NCBI GenBank assembly: GCA_029204225.1
Contig: MU835793.1
Coordinates: forward strand, 1-36,281
Length of the DNA: 36,281 bases
Source of the DNA: Diphasiastrum complanatum
Taxonomy: Eukaryota; Streptophyta; Lycopodiopsida; Lycopodiales; Lycopodiaceae
Reading direction: 5' to 3'
This document shows positions 1-8,997 of this stretch, one piece after another. Position 1 is the first letter of the stretch; each line of letters starts with the position of its first letter. A program made the position numbers and the translations under genes. A model generated the notes under the pieces. That model searched no databases. It was not told where the DNA came from and saw only the letters and a program-made list of their open reading frames with translations.

Positions 1-280
1 ACATGGGCACTGTGGGTGAGCAGACCATGGGCCAATGGGAGACCAACACAGGGGGGGAGCAATCACATGGGGCAGGTACAGAGGCACATGGGACAAATCC
101 GAACAGGTACACCGTCACATGGGCACTGTGGGGGAGCAGACCACGGACCCAATCGGAGTGCAGCATGTGGTACAGGTACATGGAGCAGGTACATTAGCAC
201 ATCACAATTAATGGGGACAGGTACAAGGCACATGGAGGGATCATCAACAACTGCACATGGGAGAACAGGCTGTGGGGTTA
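1..280. repeat. Subterminal repeat array, outer end of hAT-like element (left arm)
   Basis: Two short motifs recur. CACATGG occurs at about 64, 85, 116, 229 and 254, with a cut copy at position 1. CAGGTAC occurs at about 73, 104, 173, 186 and 218. Positions 1-31 and 116-146 are near-identical, so part of the array is a duplication about 115 bp apart. The array lies upstream of the accessory ORF at the far side from the transposase start. Arrays of short subterminal motifs that bind transposon-encoded proteins are known from hAT, CACTA and Mutator elements. The terminal inverted repeat itself would lie left of the window and is not seen. Confidence 0.55.
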
Positions 281-285
281 AATAG
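278..285 (+). promoter_or_regulatory. Possible TATA-like box for accessory ORF2
   Basis: TTAAATAG lies about 115 bp upstream of the ORF2 start at 399. It is only a TATA variant in an otherwise GC-rich stretch and is judged by position alone. Confidence 0.25.
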
Positions 286-290
286 GCACT

Positions 291-372
291 CACGAGGCTG
301 TGAGAGGCTGTGAGAGAGGCTGTGAGAGGCATTGTGAGTTACTGTGAGAGCATTGTGAGAGCTAGTGAGAGC
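291..372 (+). repeat. GTGAGAG-type short repeats in ORF2 leader
   Basis: The strings GGCTGTGAGAG, GGCATTGTGAG, ACTGTGAGAG and GCATTGTGAGAG follow each other imperfectly between the outer array and the ORF2 start. They look like slippage-expanded leader sequence. The right-hand ORF2 copy has lost this part, so conservation cannot be judged. Confidence 0.5.
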
Positions 373-398
373 CAGTTCGAGAAACAAGGTGTCGTGAG

Positions 399-764
399 AT
401 GGCAGAGCGCATACCACCAAGGCCTGAGGGCGAAGCCAGGAGGAAGCTCGAGGAAGATGTCCGAAGGCACAACGAAAGGCATCGGAAGCAAGAGGCAGAC
501 ATTGCAGAGATGCTGTGACAAACTCGGAGAGACACCCAAGAGCTGCAGATCCCCGCCCCCGCTGTAGCCCCCTGCTCCCGCTGTCGAGCTGGATCTGGAT
601 GAGCAGATCGGAATGAACTTCACACGACGGCAGCTCATCATGGTCAGGAAAGGGCTGCCCGCCGTCAGGCTGACCAGGAGGCAGCTCGGGCTAACCGGGA
701 GGCAGAGCGAGAGCGACATAACAATGCTCCTGACGAGGGCGACGAGTCACTGGAGGATCCATAG
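399..764 (+). pseudogene. Accessory ORF2 of the hAT-like element (left copy), broken
   Basis: A small protein of roughly 120 residues can be followed here, but it is interrupted. An ATG at 399 opens a strongly charged, helix-prone stretch (residues MAERIPPRPEGEARRKL and onward, rich in R, E, K, Q) that stops at TGA 516-518. The reading continues with an Ala/Pro linker, then LDEQIGMNFTRRQLIMVR, an Arg/Glu helix and an acidic end (DEGDESLEDP) closing at TAG 762-764. A one-base loss after LIMVR, judged against the right-arm copy, shifts the frame. No known domain is recognised; coiled-coil character is inferred from composition. It points towards the transposase gene, and the two genes converge with about 520 bp between stops. 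The right arm repeats this order in mirror image, which ties ORF2 to the element. The function is unknown; a DNA-binding or transposition helper, like second proteins of MuDR or Harbinger elements, is only an analogy. Confidence 0.6.
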
Positions 765-1285
765 GAATGTTTAGCATAGATGGGGTCTAGCCGTATGTGG
801 CTGACTGTTGTTATGTAATGTTCATCAGTAGATGAGGCAGCATTTAGTGTCTAGCATAGTGTAAAGAACAGCCCCAGCCGTATGTGGCGGGAATACGTAT
901 TTGTTATTTTGATACATCTGATGAATTAATGTACGGTGTGTTTTTTGTGCAATGCGTGCCTTGTGTATTGCAATCTGATGTATGTGTTTATGAAATGCTA
1001 TCAGGGGGGTTGTATTTCTGTGTTCTGCATATGCTCTCAATCTCTGTAGTGAAAACTAATTGAAAACACGCACACACCATTTGAAGTAAACTGCAAGTAG
1101 AACATCACAATTACAAATTGACAAATGCAACATTGTGCAGTGAATAGAATATGTCCAACACTGAATATAATATGGAAAAATGGTCTGAATACAGTGTTTC
1201 GACCATCTGGTCGCCAAACATGGAACATGATATGAAACTGCTAAAAATAAAACAACAGAGCCACAATCAATGCTCTGGCTCTGAC
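765..1285. other. Spacer between convergent ORF2 and transposase (left arm)
   Basis: This AT-richer 0.5 kb has no gene. It must hold the 3' ends of both transcripts. It matches the reverse complement of 15056-15573 in patches, including TAGCCGTATGTGGC and the run around TGAAATGCTATCAGGGGG. The shared sequence supports a common element layout. Confidence 0.55.
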
Positions 1286-2849
1286 TCAGTACGAATGCTC
1301 TGGAGACAACTCAGGGCCCCGAGCTAACTCTCGCAGTCGATATCTGTGCCTGTCTGGAGCTCGCATGGGATGTGTATCAGAAGAGGAGGACTCGTCACTA
1401 GCATCATCCCAATCTGCCTCCGCATCAGCCCAAGCAAGCCAAACCAGCAACACCTGCTCCAGCTCGCTGTAATGCTGCACCTCTAGTTGTACCTGGAGCC
1501 CTGCATGGTCGTCCTCTCCCCCCCTGGTAGTTTCCGTGCCTTGCCTTTCTTGTTCGGTGCACCCTTGGGCCTTCCTGGTCTCTTGCGGACAGGAGGAGCT
1601 GTCAATGCCTCGTCACCCCCATGCAAATCACCTGGCTGGCTAGGCTGGGCCCAAGCCGAGGCCGGCTGGGATAGGGAAGCAAAAGAGGGAACTCCTTGTG
1701 CAGCTGAGCGAGGATGATGAGCTCCTGGAGTGTGTGCCCGTGGGGTTGCTGCTGGTGGAGGAACTGGCTGTGCAGGAGGCGAGTACAGTGGCGATATGTA
1801 CTGAAAGGGGCGCTGCGGTGGTCGGTACTGGTACATCCTGGGTGCTGCCAAAGGGGGAGCCACTGGAGTGGGTGCTACCAAAGGAGGAGGACGAGAAGTG
1901 GGTGCTGCCACTGGAGGAGCCACTGTGGATGTGGGTGTTGCGAGAGAAAACCTGGGCACAGATGGTGGCCTGCCATGGAGACCTGGTGCTGCAGAAGTGG
2001 ACAGCGATGGAGGGGCTGCAACACTGAATGGCATTGGTGGCACTGGAGGAGCTGTGCGGCGGACATATACCCTCTGAGGAGCTAGAGGAACTGTGTGCAC
2101 CTCGTGCGGCTGCTCTGGCTGTGACTCTGTGTATGGCATGCTGGCAAGAGATGAAGGGGCTGCCCTGACACTCGACATCTGCTGGGCCTCTGAATCAAAT
2201 GTGGCAATCAGGTCATCCAGCTGGGCATCTGAATACAAATGCTCTGGGCTCTGGGCCTCATCCTGTGCACCAACCTCTGAATCATCCCGTGCCTCATCAT
2301 GTGCACCCTGTAGACCCTGCATGGCCTCCCAATCTGTGCAATCAAAGTCATCTGGTGCCTCCTCTGGTGTGTTGTCGTAGTAACGGCCATGACTCTGTGC
2401 TGCACGCATCCAAACATCTGCGGGACCGGCATCTAAACCACTCTGCCCTCTATCAAGAGCCTCCTCCATCATGTCGACATAGGTAGGTATGCCACTGGCC
2501 CCCCTGTGTGCCCTGCCTGTCCGCCGGTATAACCTGTGCCATGTGTCCCACCTCTGCCACGTGATGCACCTGTGACCCCTGCCTGTGGCGTGTGCCCTGC
2601 ACCTGTATAATCTGCCTCATCCCTCTCTGGTCTGGCAAACACAACCCGAATGGGCTCATCCTCTGACATTGGCGCATCTGCCTCATACAATGGAGGCTCT
2701 CTGTGCTCAAGCCCAAGCTCTCACTCTCTCATCTCGGCAAGCTCCCTCTCTCTCTCTGCCATCAACTGTGTGCCCAGGTCATCTGCAGGCATGGGATGTG
2801 TGTTGTCTGTAGGCAAGTCAACCTGGCGCTCCAAATCTAATATCTTCGT

Positions 2850-2954
2850 CTGCAAGACTAAATTGAGCGTGTCAGGAAAACAACTTGATCAAAAATTGAA
2901 ACCTACATTTTAGTGAGACATCAACCAACATGCAATGGGAGAATAGCTTTTCAC
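2850..2954 (-). other. Intron before the AT-hook exon, copy 1
   Basis: On the minus strand the donor is GCAG|GTGAAAAG and the acceptor CTTGCAG|ACGAAG, 105 bp apart. The same acceptor (CCTTGCAG|ACAAAG at 13460) is kept in copy 4, which supports the splice site. Confidence 0.7.
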
Positions 2955-3116
2955 CTGCAATGCGCTCGTAATGGTCGGCAGTCTCTTTGCGAGACGTGCG
3001 TTGGTGCTACAGAACACCAACCGCTCGAACTGACTCACTGACAGCCTGTTCCTTCTCCTCGTGTGAATGAGTGCCCATGTGCTCCAATTACTCTCACACA
3101 CGGAGGCAGCGCAGTC

Positions 3117-3281
3117 CTGTGGTACGTGCAATGAAATGGTTCAGCACACGTGCACGGGTGGAACGTCAACAAAACACAGCAAGGGAGGATGAGATGAGAT
3201 GCATACCTGTGAAAGGACCCACACGTGCACGGGTGGAACGTCAACAAAACACAGCAAGGGAGGATGAGATGAGATGCATAC
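3117..3281 (-). other. Intron between the two hAT-domain exons, enlarged by a duplication
   Basis: The exon encoding WVLSQ ends at 3282 with donor CACAG|GTATGC, and the acceptor CCACAG|GACTGC lies at 3117. Joining them gives WVLSQ-DCAASVCESNWS, which fits plant hAT proteins. The intron is 165 bp because a 75-bp tandem copy brings a second identical donor at 3205-3206. Use of that inner donor would add 25 in-frame codons. Confidence 0.7.
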
Positions 3282-3295
3282 CTGTGAAAGGACCC
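3146..3295. repeat. Exact 75-bp tandem duplication spanning an exon-intron border
   Basis: Positions 3146-3220 and 3221-3295 are identical by eye. Each unit holds the last codons of the exon (minus strand, WVLSQ), the donor GTATGC and the start of the intron. Seventy-five is a multiple of three and the extra copy is open in the transposase frame. The identity of the units suggests a recent event or sequence homogenisation. Confidence 0.9.
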
Positions 3296-3627
3296 ACAGT
3301 GCAAGACGTTGTATGGATGGATAGGTGCTGCCGAACATGGTCCACCAGGTAATGGGGAGCTGCCTCCTCTCTGGATCATGAGCAGCCGGGTGACCGAACG
3401 TGCCCATGCCGAAACGAAATGCAGCAAGCTCCTCCATGAGCCTGATAGGATCCAAACCTATGTGTGGACCCACCCTGTGAATGTACTAAAGCCAATCGGC
3501 CTCGAGTTCCCTGTCTGCGATCTGTGTCGGAGAGAGGAAGAGGGGATGCAGCATGTGTGCAACGTTGTGGATACTCCTGTGGAAGTAGTTCCACCGCGTC
3601 TCCCATATGAACTTCAGCTCTGTTATC

Positions 3628-3740
3628 CTGCAGTTGAGAGGCATGTGGTTTAGGGCATTACAAAAAAAACGTAACATTGACAAAAACAAACTAGCAACCA
3701 TTGAAAAGATAAAGGTCAATTGCAACACTGTACCGCTTAC
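3628..3740 (-). other. Intron after the DUF659 exon, copy 1
   Basis: The donor is GAGAG|GTAAGC and the acceptor AACTGCAG|GATAAC on the minus strand, 113 bp. Joining keeps the frame (QPER to ITELKFIWE). Copy 3 has the same intron at 10678-10791. Confidence 0.75.
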
Positions 3741-4224
3741 CTCTCTGGCTGCAAGATGGGCAGCTGCAGGAACTGTCCAATCCGGTCCATGAGCTCATAC
3801 ACCAGTCCAAGTGTCGACCCCTCGTTGTCAGCCATGCGGAGCACAGTGTAGAGTGGTCGAAGCAGTCCTGACAATGTCTGTGCATCCCTCCAGAACTGGT
3901 CTCCCCTCACCGTGGAAGAAAAGTGCTCCCCATCCTCAATGTGCGGAAACGTACTGGCACCCCAAAGATCACTGGCAACCATCTGTAGAAGCTGGGCCCT
4001 GCACCTGATCAAACGGTCGATGACCACCAAGTCGAATGCAAAGTGCGTGGGGGCTGGCTTACAGAGGTCCAGATGGCTGAACACCCGGAACATGCCAAGA
4101 ACACGCCTCTTTCTGGTGACAAAAGTCACCAGGAAGAGGGCCTCCCGGACGATGGCTCTAACCCAGGGAAGTGCTATAATGTCCCCCATCAGAAGGTCTA
4201 TGTCGTGGGCTGCACAGGGGGTAT

Positions 4225-4266
4225 GAACACTATGAGGGAACTCGGCCTCTAGCAGTACACCCATCC
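4225..4266. repeat. Inverted duplicate shared with 6431-6470
   Basis: The start of copy 1 on the minus strand (ATGGGTGTACTGCTAGAGGC and about 20 bp more) is also the end of copy 2 on the plus strand at 6431-6470. Copies 1 and 2 share two bases here that differ in copy 3 (GGGTG against GGATG, AGAGG against AAAGG). The two blocks mark the breakpoints of what looks like an inversion. Confidence 0.6.
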
Positions 4267-4629
4267 AATGATATATCAGAGGTCCTGCGGTATTGGGTAC
4301 GCGGATCCCGGTACCGCGGTACCATGATGGTACCGCGATACCACAATATAATAATTTATTTAATATTTAATATTTTTTTAAATTTTTTTAACCTAAACCT
4401 ACCCGCCCCCCTCGCATTTCATTTGAAATTTTTTTGCACGCTCCTCCGCCCTGCCATCGCTGTTGTTTTTGCCTACCTGCCTTTTGATTCCTTGCATCGT
4501 CGTTCGCCCACGCAACGCCTTGCCTTGCATCTGACTTGCTTCGCCCTGCCTTCACCCATTTTTAGCGTCTCTCCAACGGTGAACCCTGCTGTTTTTTTTT
4601 CCAACAATTCATCCCTCATTTCATCTGCA
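4267..4629 (+). promoter_or_regulatory. 5' terminal region and leader of transposase copy 2
   Basis: The stretch opens with TGATATATCAGAGGTCC and a set of GGTACCGCGG-type repeats. These include the perfect 14-bp palindrome GGTACCGCGGTACC at 4310-4323 and a further ATGGTACCGCGATACC. An AT run and a pyrimidine-rich leader follow up to the ATG at 4630. The order matches the reverse complement of 12664-13050, so it is the 5' end of the element. The palindromes are probable binding sites for element proteins. Reading frames that run through this leader in-frame with the transposase are probably not translated. Confidence 0.6.
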
Positions 4630-5718
4630 ATGGTGCAATCCGACCTTTCCGGTCTGTGGGACGAGGTAGACATTGTCAGGCGGGTTGCCGACAAGGCCAA
4701 CAAGACCACTCAGAAGATCGTGCGCTGCCAATACTGTCTCGTCGAGTTTGCTGCATCTCTCACTCGCCTTAAAGGCCATCTGCTCGGTGCACGCGCAAAA
4801 AATGGTGCCACCTTGAATGCTGCCCCTTGTGGCAGCATGACTGTCCCCGACAGGCAGCGACTACTGGACACCTACGGGCCGCGGCTCGTGGCAGGGGAGA
4901 ACACCATTTCGGAGGGCATTCTCCGATTTTGCACCGCTCCTTATGTGGCTGACCCAGAGTTGCTGCCTGCTTGGCTGGCACGCACGAGGAGAGGGAGTGC
5001 ATCCTCCTCCGGTCCCCTTTGCCCCTCAGACAGTTCTGCCTCACGCACCCCCATCTGCTCAAATTCCGGTGGATCCCGTCCCATCGCGTCCGCCAGTTGC
5101 CACTGCGGTTCCACCACCACCCACTGTTGCTCGCACTCCCCCAGTCTACGACTTTCTCATGGACTCTCTGCCACCCGAGCAGGCCCAGGATGGTATTGGG
5201 CGGGCCTTCGAGGATGTGGAAGAGATCCCTTCTTCCTTCCCTTCCCATCCGGATGACCTCCTCAGCCAGCAGTTTTCGTACCCCATGCCAGATGTTGCCC
5301 CTCCACCAGTGCACCCCACCTATGCCGCTGCACCCATCCCTGCCAGTGCATCCCACTCTCCCCATTCCACGTCTACAGCCGATGCATCCACCAGTGCCCA
5401 GCCTGTCGCGTCATCGTCCATTCCCGTCACGGTTGGTGCACCGTGCTGGAGGTCCACCACCCGTCGCCCACCAGGGAGAGCCCTTGTGCAGCAGACCATT
5501 CGCGGCGCGCATCAGCCGCACATGGACAGAGAGGCCACACAGGCCGTGGCCAGTCTGATTTACGAGCTGAACCTGCCCTTTGCCATCACCGACTCTGAGC
5601 CTTTCCGAAGGGCCTTCCGCCTTGCACAGTCTGTCAGCCCTAGCTGGAGAGTCCCTAGTTCAAAGGTTGTCCGCACACACATGCTGAGGGATAGGGTCGA
5701 GTCCTTGTCTAGAGAGAT
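4630..5718 (+). pseudogene. hAT-like transposase, copy 2: BED zinc finger and linker
   Basis: The ATG at 4630 (context TCTGCAATGG) opens the N-terminus: LSGLWDEVDIVRR, then the BED zinc finger with CQYC, a TRLKGHLLG helix and a downstream Cys (AAPCGSM), as in plant hAT proteins. Next is VAGENTISEGILRFCTAP and a roughly 150-residue Pro/Ser/Ala-rich linker that needs one frame change near 5000. The segment MDREATQAVASLIYELNLPF leads into DUF659 at RVESLSRE. The equivalent start in copy 3 is at 12663. The reading stops in the copia fragment inserted at 5719. BED fingers bind the transposon ends; DUF659 begins the catalytic region. Base composition is clearly richer in G+C than the insertion that follows. 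Confidence 0.8.
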
Positions 5719-6172
5719 TAATGGTGGGACCCACTAATTTATTATTGTACATGAAATACCCACAACAAGGATAACCCAAGGCTTGCTTGCACGATCTTCT
5801 ATGGCAAGTTGGGTATACTCCTCTCATTAAATATTACATCTTGACTATGATAAGTTTGTCTAGTCTTAGGCTCAAGTAGTCTAATAGTCTTTAACTTGAT
5901 AGAGTAGCCAATAACTACACATTTCAATGATTTAGTATCAAGTTTTTTACATTGTTCATTTGGTATATAAATATATGGCTTGCATTCAAAGAGTTTAATA
6001 TGAGTGACACTAGGCTTATGGCCACTATAAGCCTCTTTTGGAGTGATACTTTCAAGTTTTTTCATTGAAGAGTGATTTTGGAGATAAACACGTGTTTGCA
6101 CCATCTCATTACAATAGAAATTGCTTAAGCCACAAGCTTTATCCTACTCTTTGCACACTCAACAAGTGTATA
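5719..6172 (-). mobile_element. Ty1/copia internal fragment inserted in transposase copy 2
   Basis: About 450 bp of AT-rich DNA replaces three bases (GGA) of the transposase exon. The minus strand reads through the integrase C-terminal part of a copia polyprotein: VECAK, then TPKEAYSGHKPSVTHIKLFE, IPNEQCKKLDTKSLKCVVIG and SQDVIFNE. No LTR, target duplication or poly(A) is visible at either edge, so it does not look like an element that integrated whole. Filler DNA captured during break repair is a fair alternative to a decayed insertion. Confidence 0.75.
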
Positions 6173-6470
6173 GCCTCTACGTCGGCACTGGGCCACTTAC
6201 GGTTGCAGCATCATGTCCGATGGTTGGACTGATGTCAGGAGGAGGCCGATCCTCAACATACTGGTCTCCAGCTGCATGGGCACACAGTTTTTGAGGGCAG
6301 TGGATTGCAGCAGGGGGGGGAGAGTCATATTTGCAGAGTTCATGTTTGATGTCATCAGGTCTTCCATCCTAGCCATAGGCCCACAGCATGTCGTCACGGT
6401 GGTGACGGACAATGCCACGAACTGCATTTAGATGGGTGTACTGCTAGAGGCCGAGTCCCTCATATTGTTC
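6173..6470 (+). pseudogene. hAT-like transposase, copy 2: DUF659 start
   Basis: After the copia insertion the transposase resumes with the DUF659 signature CSIMSDGWTDVRRRPILN, then VSSCMGTQFLRAVDCS and GPQHVVTVVTDNATNC. This region carries conserved acidic residues of the hAT catalytic fold (SDGWTD and VTDNATN). TAG 6429-6431 interrupts the frame where copy 3 has CAG (Gln). The reading breaks off at 6470, where chromovirus sequence begins. The 3' rest of this gene is not present in the same orientation; copy 1 begins at exactly the matching place on the other strand. Confidence 0.8.
6431..6470. repeat. Inverted duplicate shared with 4225-4266
   Basis: This is the plus-strand partner of the block at 4225-4266, ending at CATATTGTTC just before retrotransposon sequence starts. 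It differs from the partner by one missing T and one substitution. Confidence 0.6.
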
Positions 6471-7620
6471 GTAATTTTTCAAAAGAAAGAAAGAAGATAA
6501 ATTTAAAGGTGAAGCTCCTCATAAACGCCCTTCACTCATACAGCCCTTAAAACCAGATGATTTTGAGAAAGCCAAACAAGAACGTTTGTGCTTTGTGTGT
6601 ATGGGCAAGGGACACACAGTCAGACAGTGTCCCAAGGGGCCTTTCACTAAAAAAGATAAGAAAGATAAAAAACAAGTTCATCTTGTTCAGACTGTATGTT
6701 TCCCCAGTGACTCGGCAGCTTCCGAGATCAAAGTGTATCATGAACACTGTTGCCAGCTGACCTCTGCAATGCTAGCAAGACCCTTCAGCTTTGGGCCGCA
6801 TGACCTAGTACGTATGCATGGGAAGGTTGGTAACCAGTCAGTAAGAGTCATGGTTGATGATGGGGCAACCCATAATTTCATCAACTACACCCTGGTTAAA
6901 AAGCTTAAACTACCAAAAGTACCTAGTCAGCATAGGTACATAGTTTCATCAGCTAAGGGTGACGATAAAAAAATATGGGAAACTATGGTAAGTAAGTTAA
7001 ATCTTGGTATTCAGGGGTACCAAGATGAAATAAACTTTCAGATAATGCACCTGGATCGAACAGACATTGTTCTCGAGAGAGATTGGCTCTACAGTTTAGG
7101 ACCTTCCCTCCACATAAACTATCAGGAGAACACCCTCAGCTTTCAGCATAAAGGCCGAGAGATCCAGTTGCATGGGGAGCATGATGTTCCCAACAGCCCT
7201 ATGGTCTGCAGTTCAGAGCTCTGTCGGCTAATCGGAGACGAAGACGATCAGGTATTCTTATGTGACTTCCAGTTTATTCTTGAAGTTTCTATTTCCAGTT
7301 CCATTCAGCAGAAAATCAGTAAATTAGAAACTTTATTGTCTAAATTTAAAGATGTTTTTCCTGAAGATTTGCCACATGGTTTGGCGCCTAGCAGAGAGGT
7401 AGATCATGTAATAAACCTAGTACCAGGTACAACACCTGTTTCTAAACCTCCGTATCGGGTCAGCCGAACAGAGGATGAAGAAATAACTAGGCAGTTAACA
7501 GACTATCTTGGGAAAGGCCAAATTCAAACCAGTAGTTCACCATGGGCCTCACCAGTCCTATTGGTGAGAAAGAAAGAGGGGTCTATGCGTCTTTTGCGTA
7601 GATTACAGAGCCCTCAATAA
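6471..7620 (+). pseudogene. Chromovirus gag C-terminus, protease and start of RT
   Basis: The frame is open from the left junction. A CCHC zinc knuckle (CX2CX4HX4C, CFVCMGKGHTVRQC) lies at 6589-6630. The retropepsin-like motif VDDGATHNFI lies near 6853-6882, with Asp in place of the usual second-position Ser. The beginning of RT ([32 protein letters not shown]) follows. A one-base insertion near 7590, within the conserved motif just after MRL, shifts the frame and leads to TAA 7618-7620. Confidence 0.85.
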
Positions 7621-7621
7621 A

Positions 7622-8994
7622 GTCACAATTAAGAATAAATACCCTATGCCTCGGGCAGACGAGTTGTTTGATCAACTCGACGGGGCTAAGTTTTTCAGCA
7701 AAATAGACCTCAGATCGGGATATCATCAAGTCCGTATAAAATCGGAAGATATCTCGAAAACAGCTTTTAGGACTCGTCACGGTCATTATGAGTTTAAGGT
7801 GATGCCATTTGGGCTCACAAATGCTCCAGCTACCTTTATGACCTTGATGAACAGTGTCCTCAGACCATACTTGGGTAAGTTTGTAGTCGTATTTTTAGAT
7901 GACATCCTCGTTTACAGCAAAACGAGGAAGGAGCATCTAAAACACCTCAGAAAGGTGTTTCTACTGCTCAGAAAGCATAAGCTCTATGCTAAACAATCCA
8001 AGTGTGAATTCTTCGTTGAAGAAGTAGCATATTTGGGTCACATTATCTCTTCAGATGGTATTAAGATGGACCCAAATAAGGTTAAAGCCATACTCAGTTG
8101 GCTGAGACCTCAGAATATTTTGGAACTTCAGATCTTTCTTGGTCTGGCGAGATATTACAGACGATTTGTCAAGGAATATGCTTAGATAGCAGTTCCTATG
8201 ACAAATCTCCTTAAGAGGAAGGGAAAGGAGTTCATTTGGGAGTCCGCACAGCAGGAGAGCTTTGATGCTCTCAAAACAGCCTTAGCTATAGCACCAGTTT
8301 TAAAAGTCCTCGACCCCAATCAGCCATTTGTGGTCGAAACAGATGCTAGCGACTTTGCAGTAGGTGCTGTGCTAACTCAGGGGTGGACGACCAGTTGCGT
8401 TCGAGAGTAAAAAACTCGAGCCAGCTCAGACTAGGTACAGTGCCTATGAAAAGGAACTCTTTTCTATAGTCCATGCCCTTAAGACTTGGAGGCATTATTT
8501 GTATGGTGCCAACTTTGAGGTCCTGACAGACCATGAGAGTCTCAGATACCTTTGCAATCAACCTGAGCTTAGAGGTCGGAAAGCTCGTTGGGCAGAGTTG
8601 ATGCAAGAGTTTCACATGTCTATCAGATATAGACGTGGAAAATTCAATACAGTAGCAGATGCCCTTAGCAGAATGCCTATGATAAACGAGCTGAGTTTTA
8701 CTCAGATTCGTAATGAGTTACTCGAGTCCTTGAGAGGGAAATGCCAGCATGATCCATTCTTCTCTACTATCTGGAACTCAGTCCAGAACAGACAGTTACA
8801 GACTCCAGAACCAGTTCCCGGGGCTGGTGCCAGTTCATCCAAGAATACGGCAGCTTCCGTTGAGGATGATGATGAGTCCGAGTGTACGTCGTCAGATGAC
8901 GTTGAGGATTCTAAGCCTGTATTACCCAAGCAAACCCCAGTGGTTGAGGGTCAGTTGACTCAAGGATTCAAATGGAAACAGTTTTCCATTTAGG
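7622..8994 (+). pseudogene. Chromovirus reverse transcriptase and RNase H
   Basis: RT motifs are clear: [33 protein letters not shown], and the catalytic FLDDILVYS at about 7892-7920 with both Asp residues kept. RNase H shows VVETDASDFAVGAVLTQ near 8332-8382, TDHESLRYL near 8527 and KFNTVADALSRMP near 8641-8680. Breaks visible are TAG at about 8183, a one-base insertion in a G run near 8382 that shifts the frame, and TAG at about 8992. Two of the stops fit a C to T change of CAG. The RT core around the active site is otherwise well preserved. Confidence 0.88.
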
Positions 8995-8997
8995 ATG

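Larger units (their letters stand above)
1286..4266 (-). pseudogene. hAT-like transposase, copy 1: mid-DUF659 to C-terminus, broken
   Basis: Read leftward from 4266 this encodes the later two thirds of a plant hAT transposase. The end of DUF659 (VLLEAEFPHSVHTPCAAHDI) comes first. Next is a conserved helical region, then KFIWETRWNYFHRS, and then the hAT dimerisation exon with CAASVCESNWSTWALIHTRR, close to the plant hAT signature CERNWS. The last exon (2849 down to 1286) is unusual. It has a charged helix (ERERELAEM), an acidic/Gly-rich part, about 200 Pro/Ala-rich residues, an AT-hook (KRPGRPKGAPNKKGK near 1540-1590) and an acidic tail (DWDDASDESSSSD). Introns at 3628-3740, 3117-3281 and 2850-2954 have GT-AG ends and compatible phases. 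It is broken by an in-frame TGA near 2733, frame changes near 2490 and near 1480-1520, and loss of the whole N-part. Retained introns show the copy derives from DNA and not from a spliced transcript. Confidence 0.85.

Noticed and set aside
339-719. 126-codon open frame on the minus strand across ORF2
   Set aside because: It is antisense to ORF2, whose plus-strand reading is supported by the second copy in the right arm. The antisense frame has no recognisable domain.
3146-3295. CRISPR-like direct repeats
   Set aside because: Only two contiguous units with no spacers, and the locus is eukaryotic.
4324-4629. Upstream coding extension of copy 2 beginning at 4324
   Set aside because: It crosses the palindromic terminal repeats and an AT run, so it is terminus and leader sequence.
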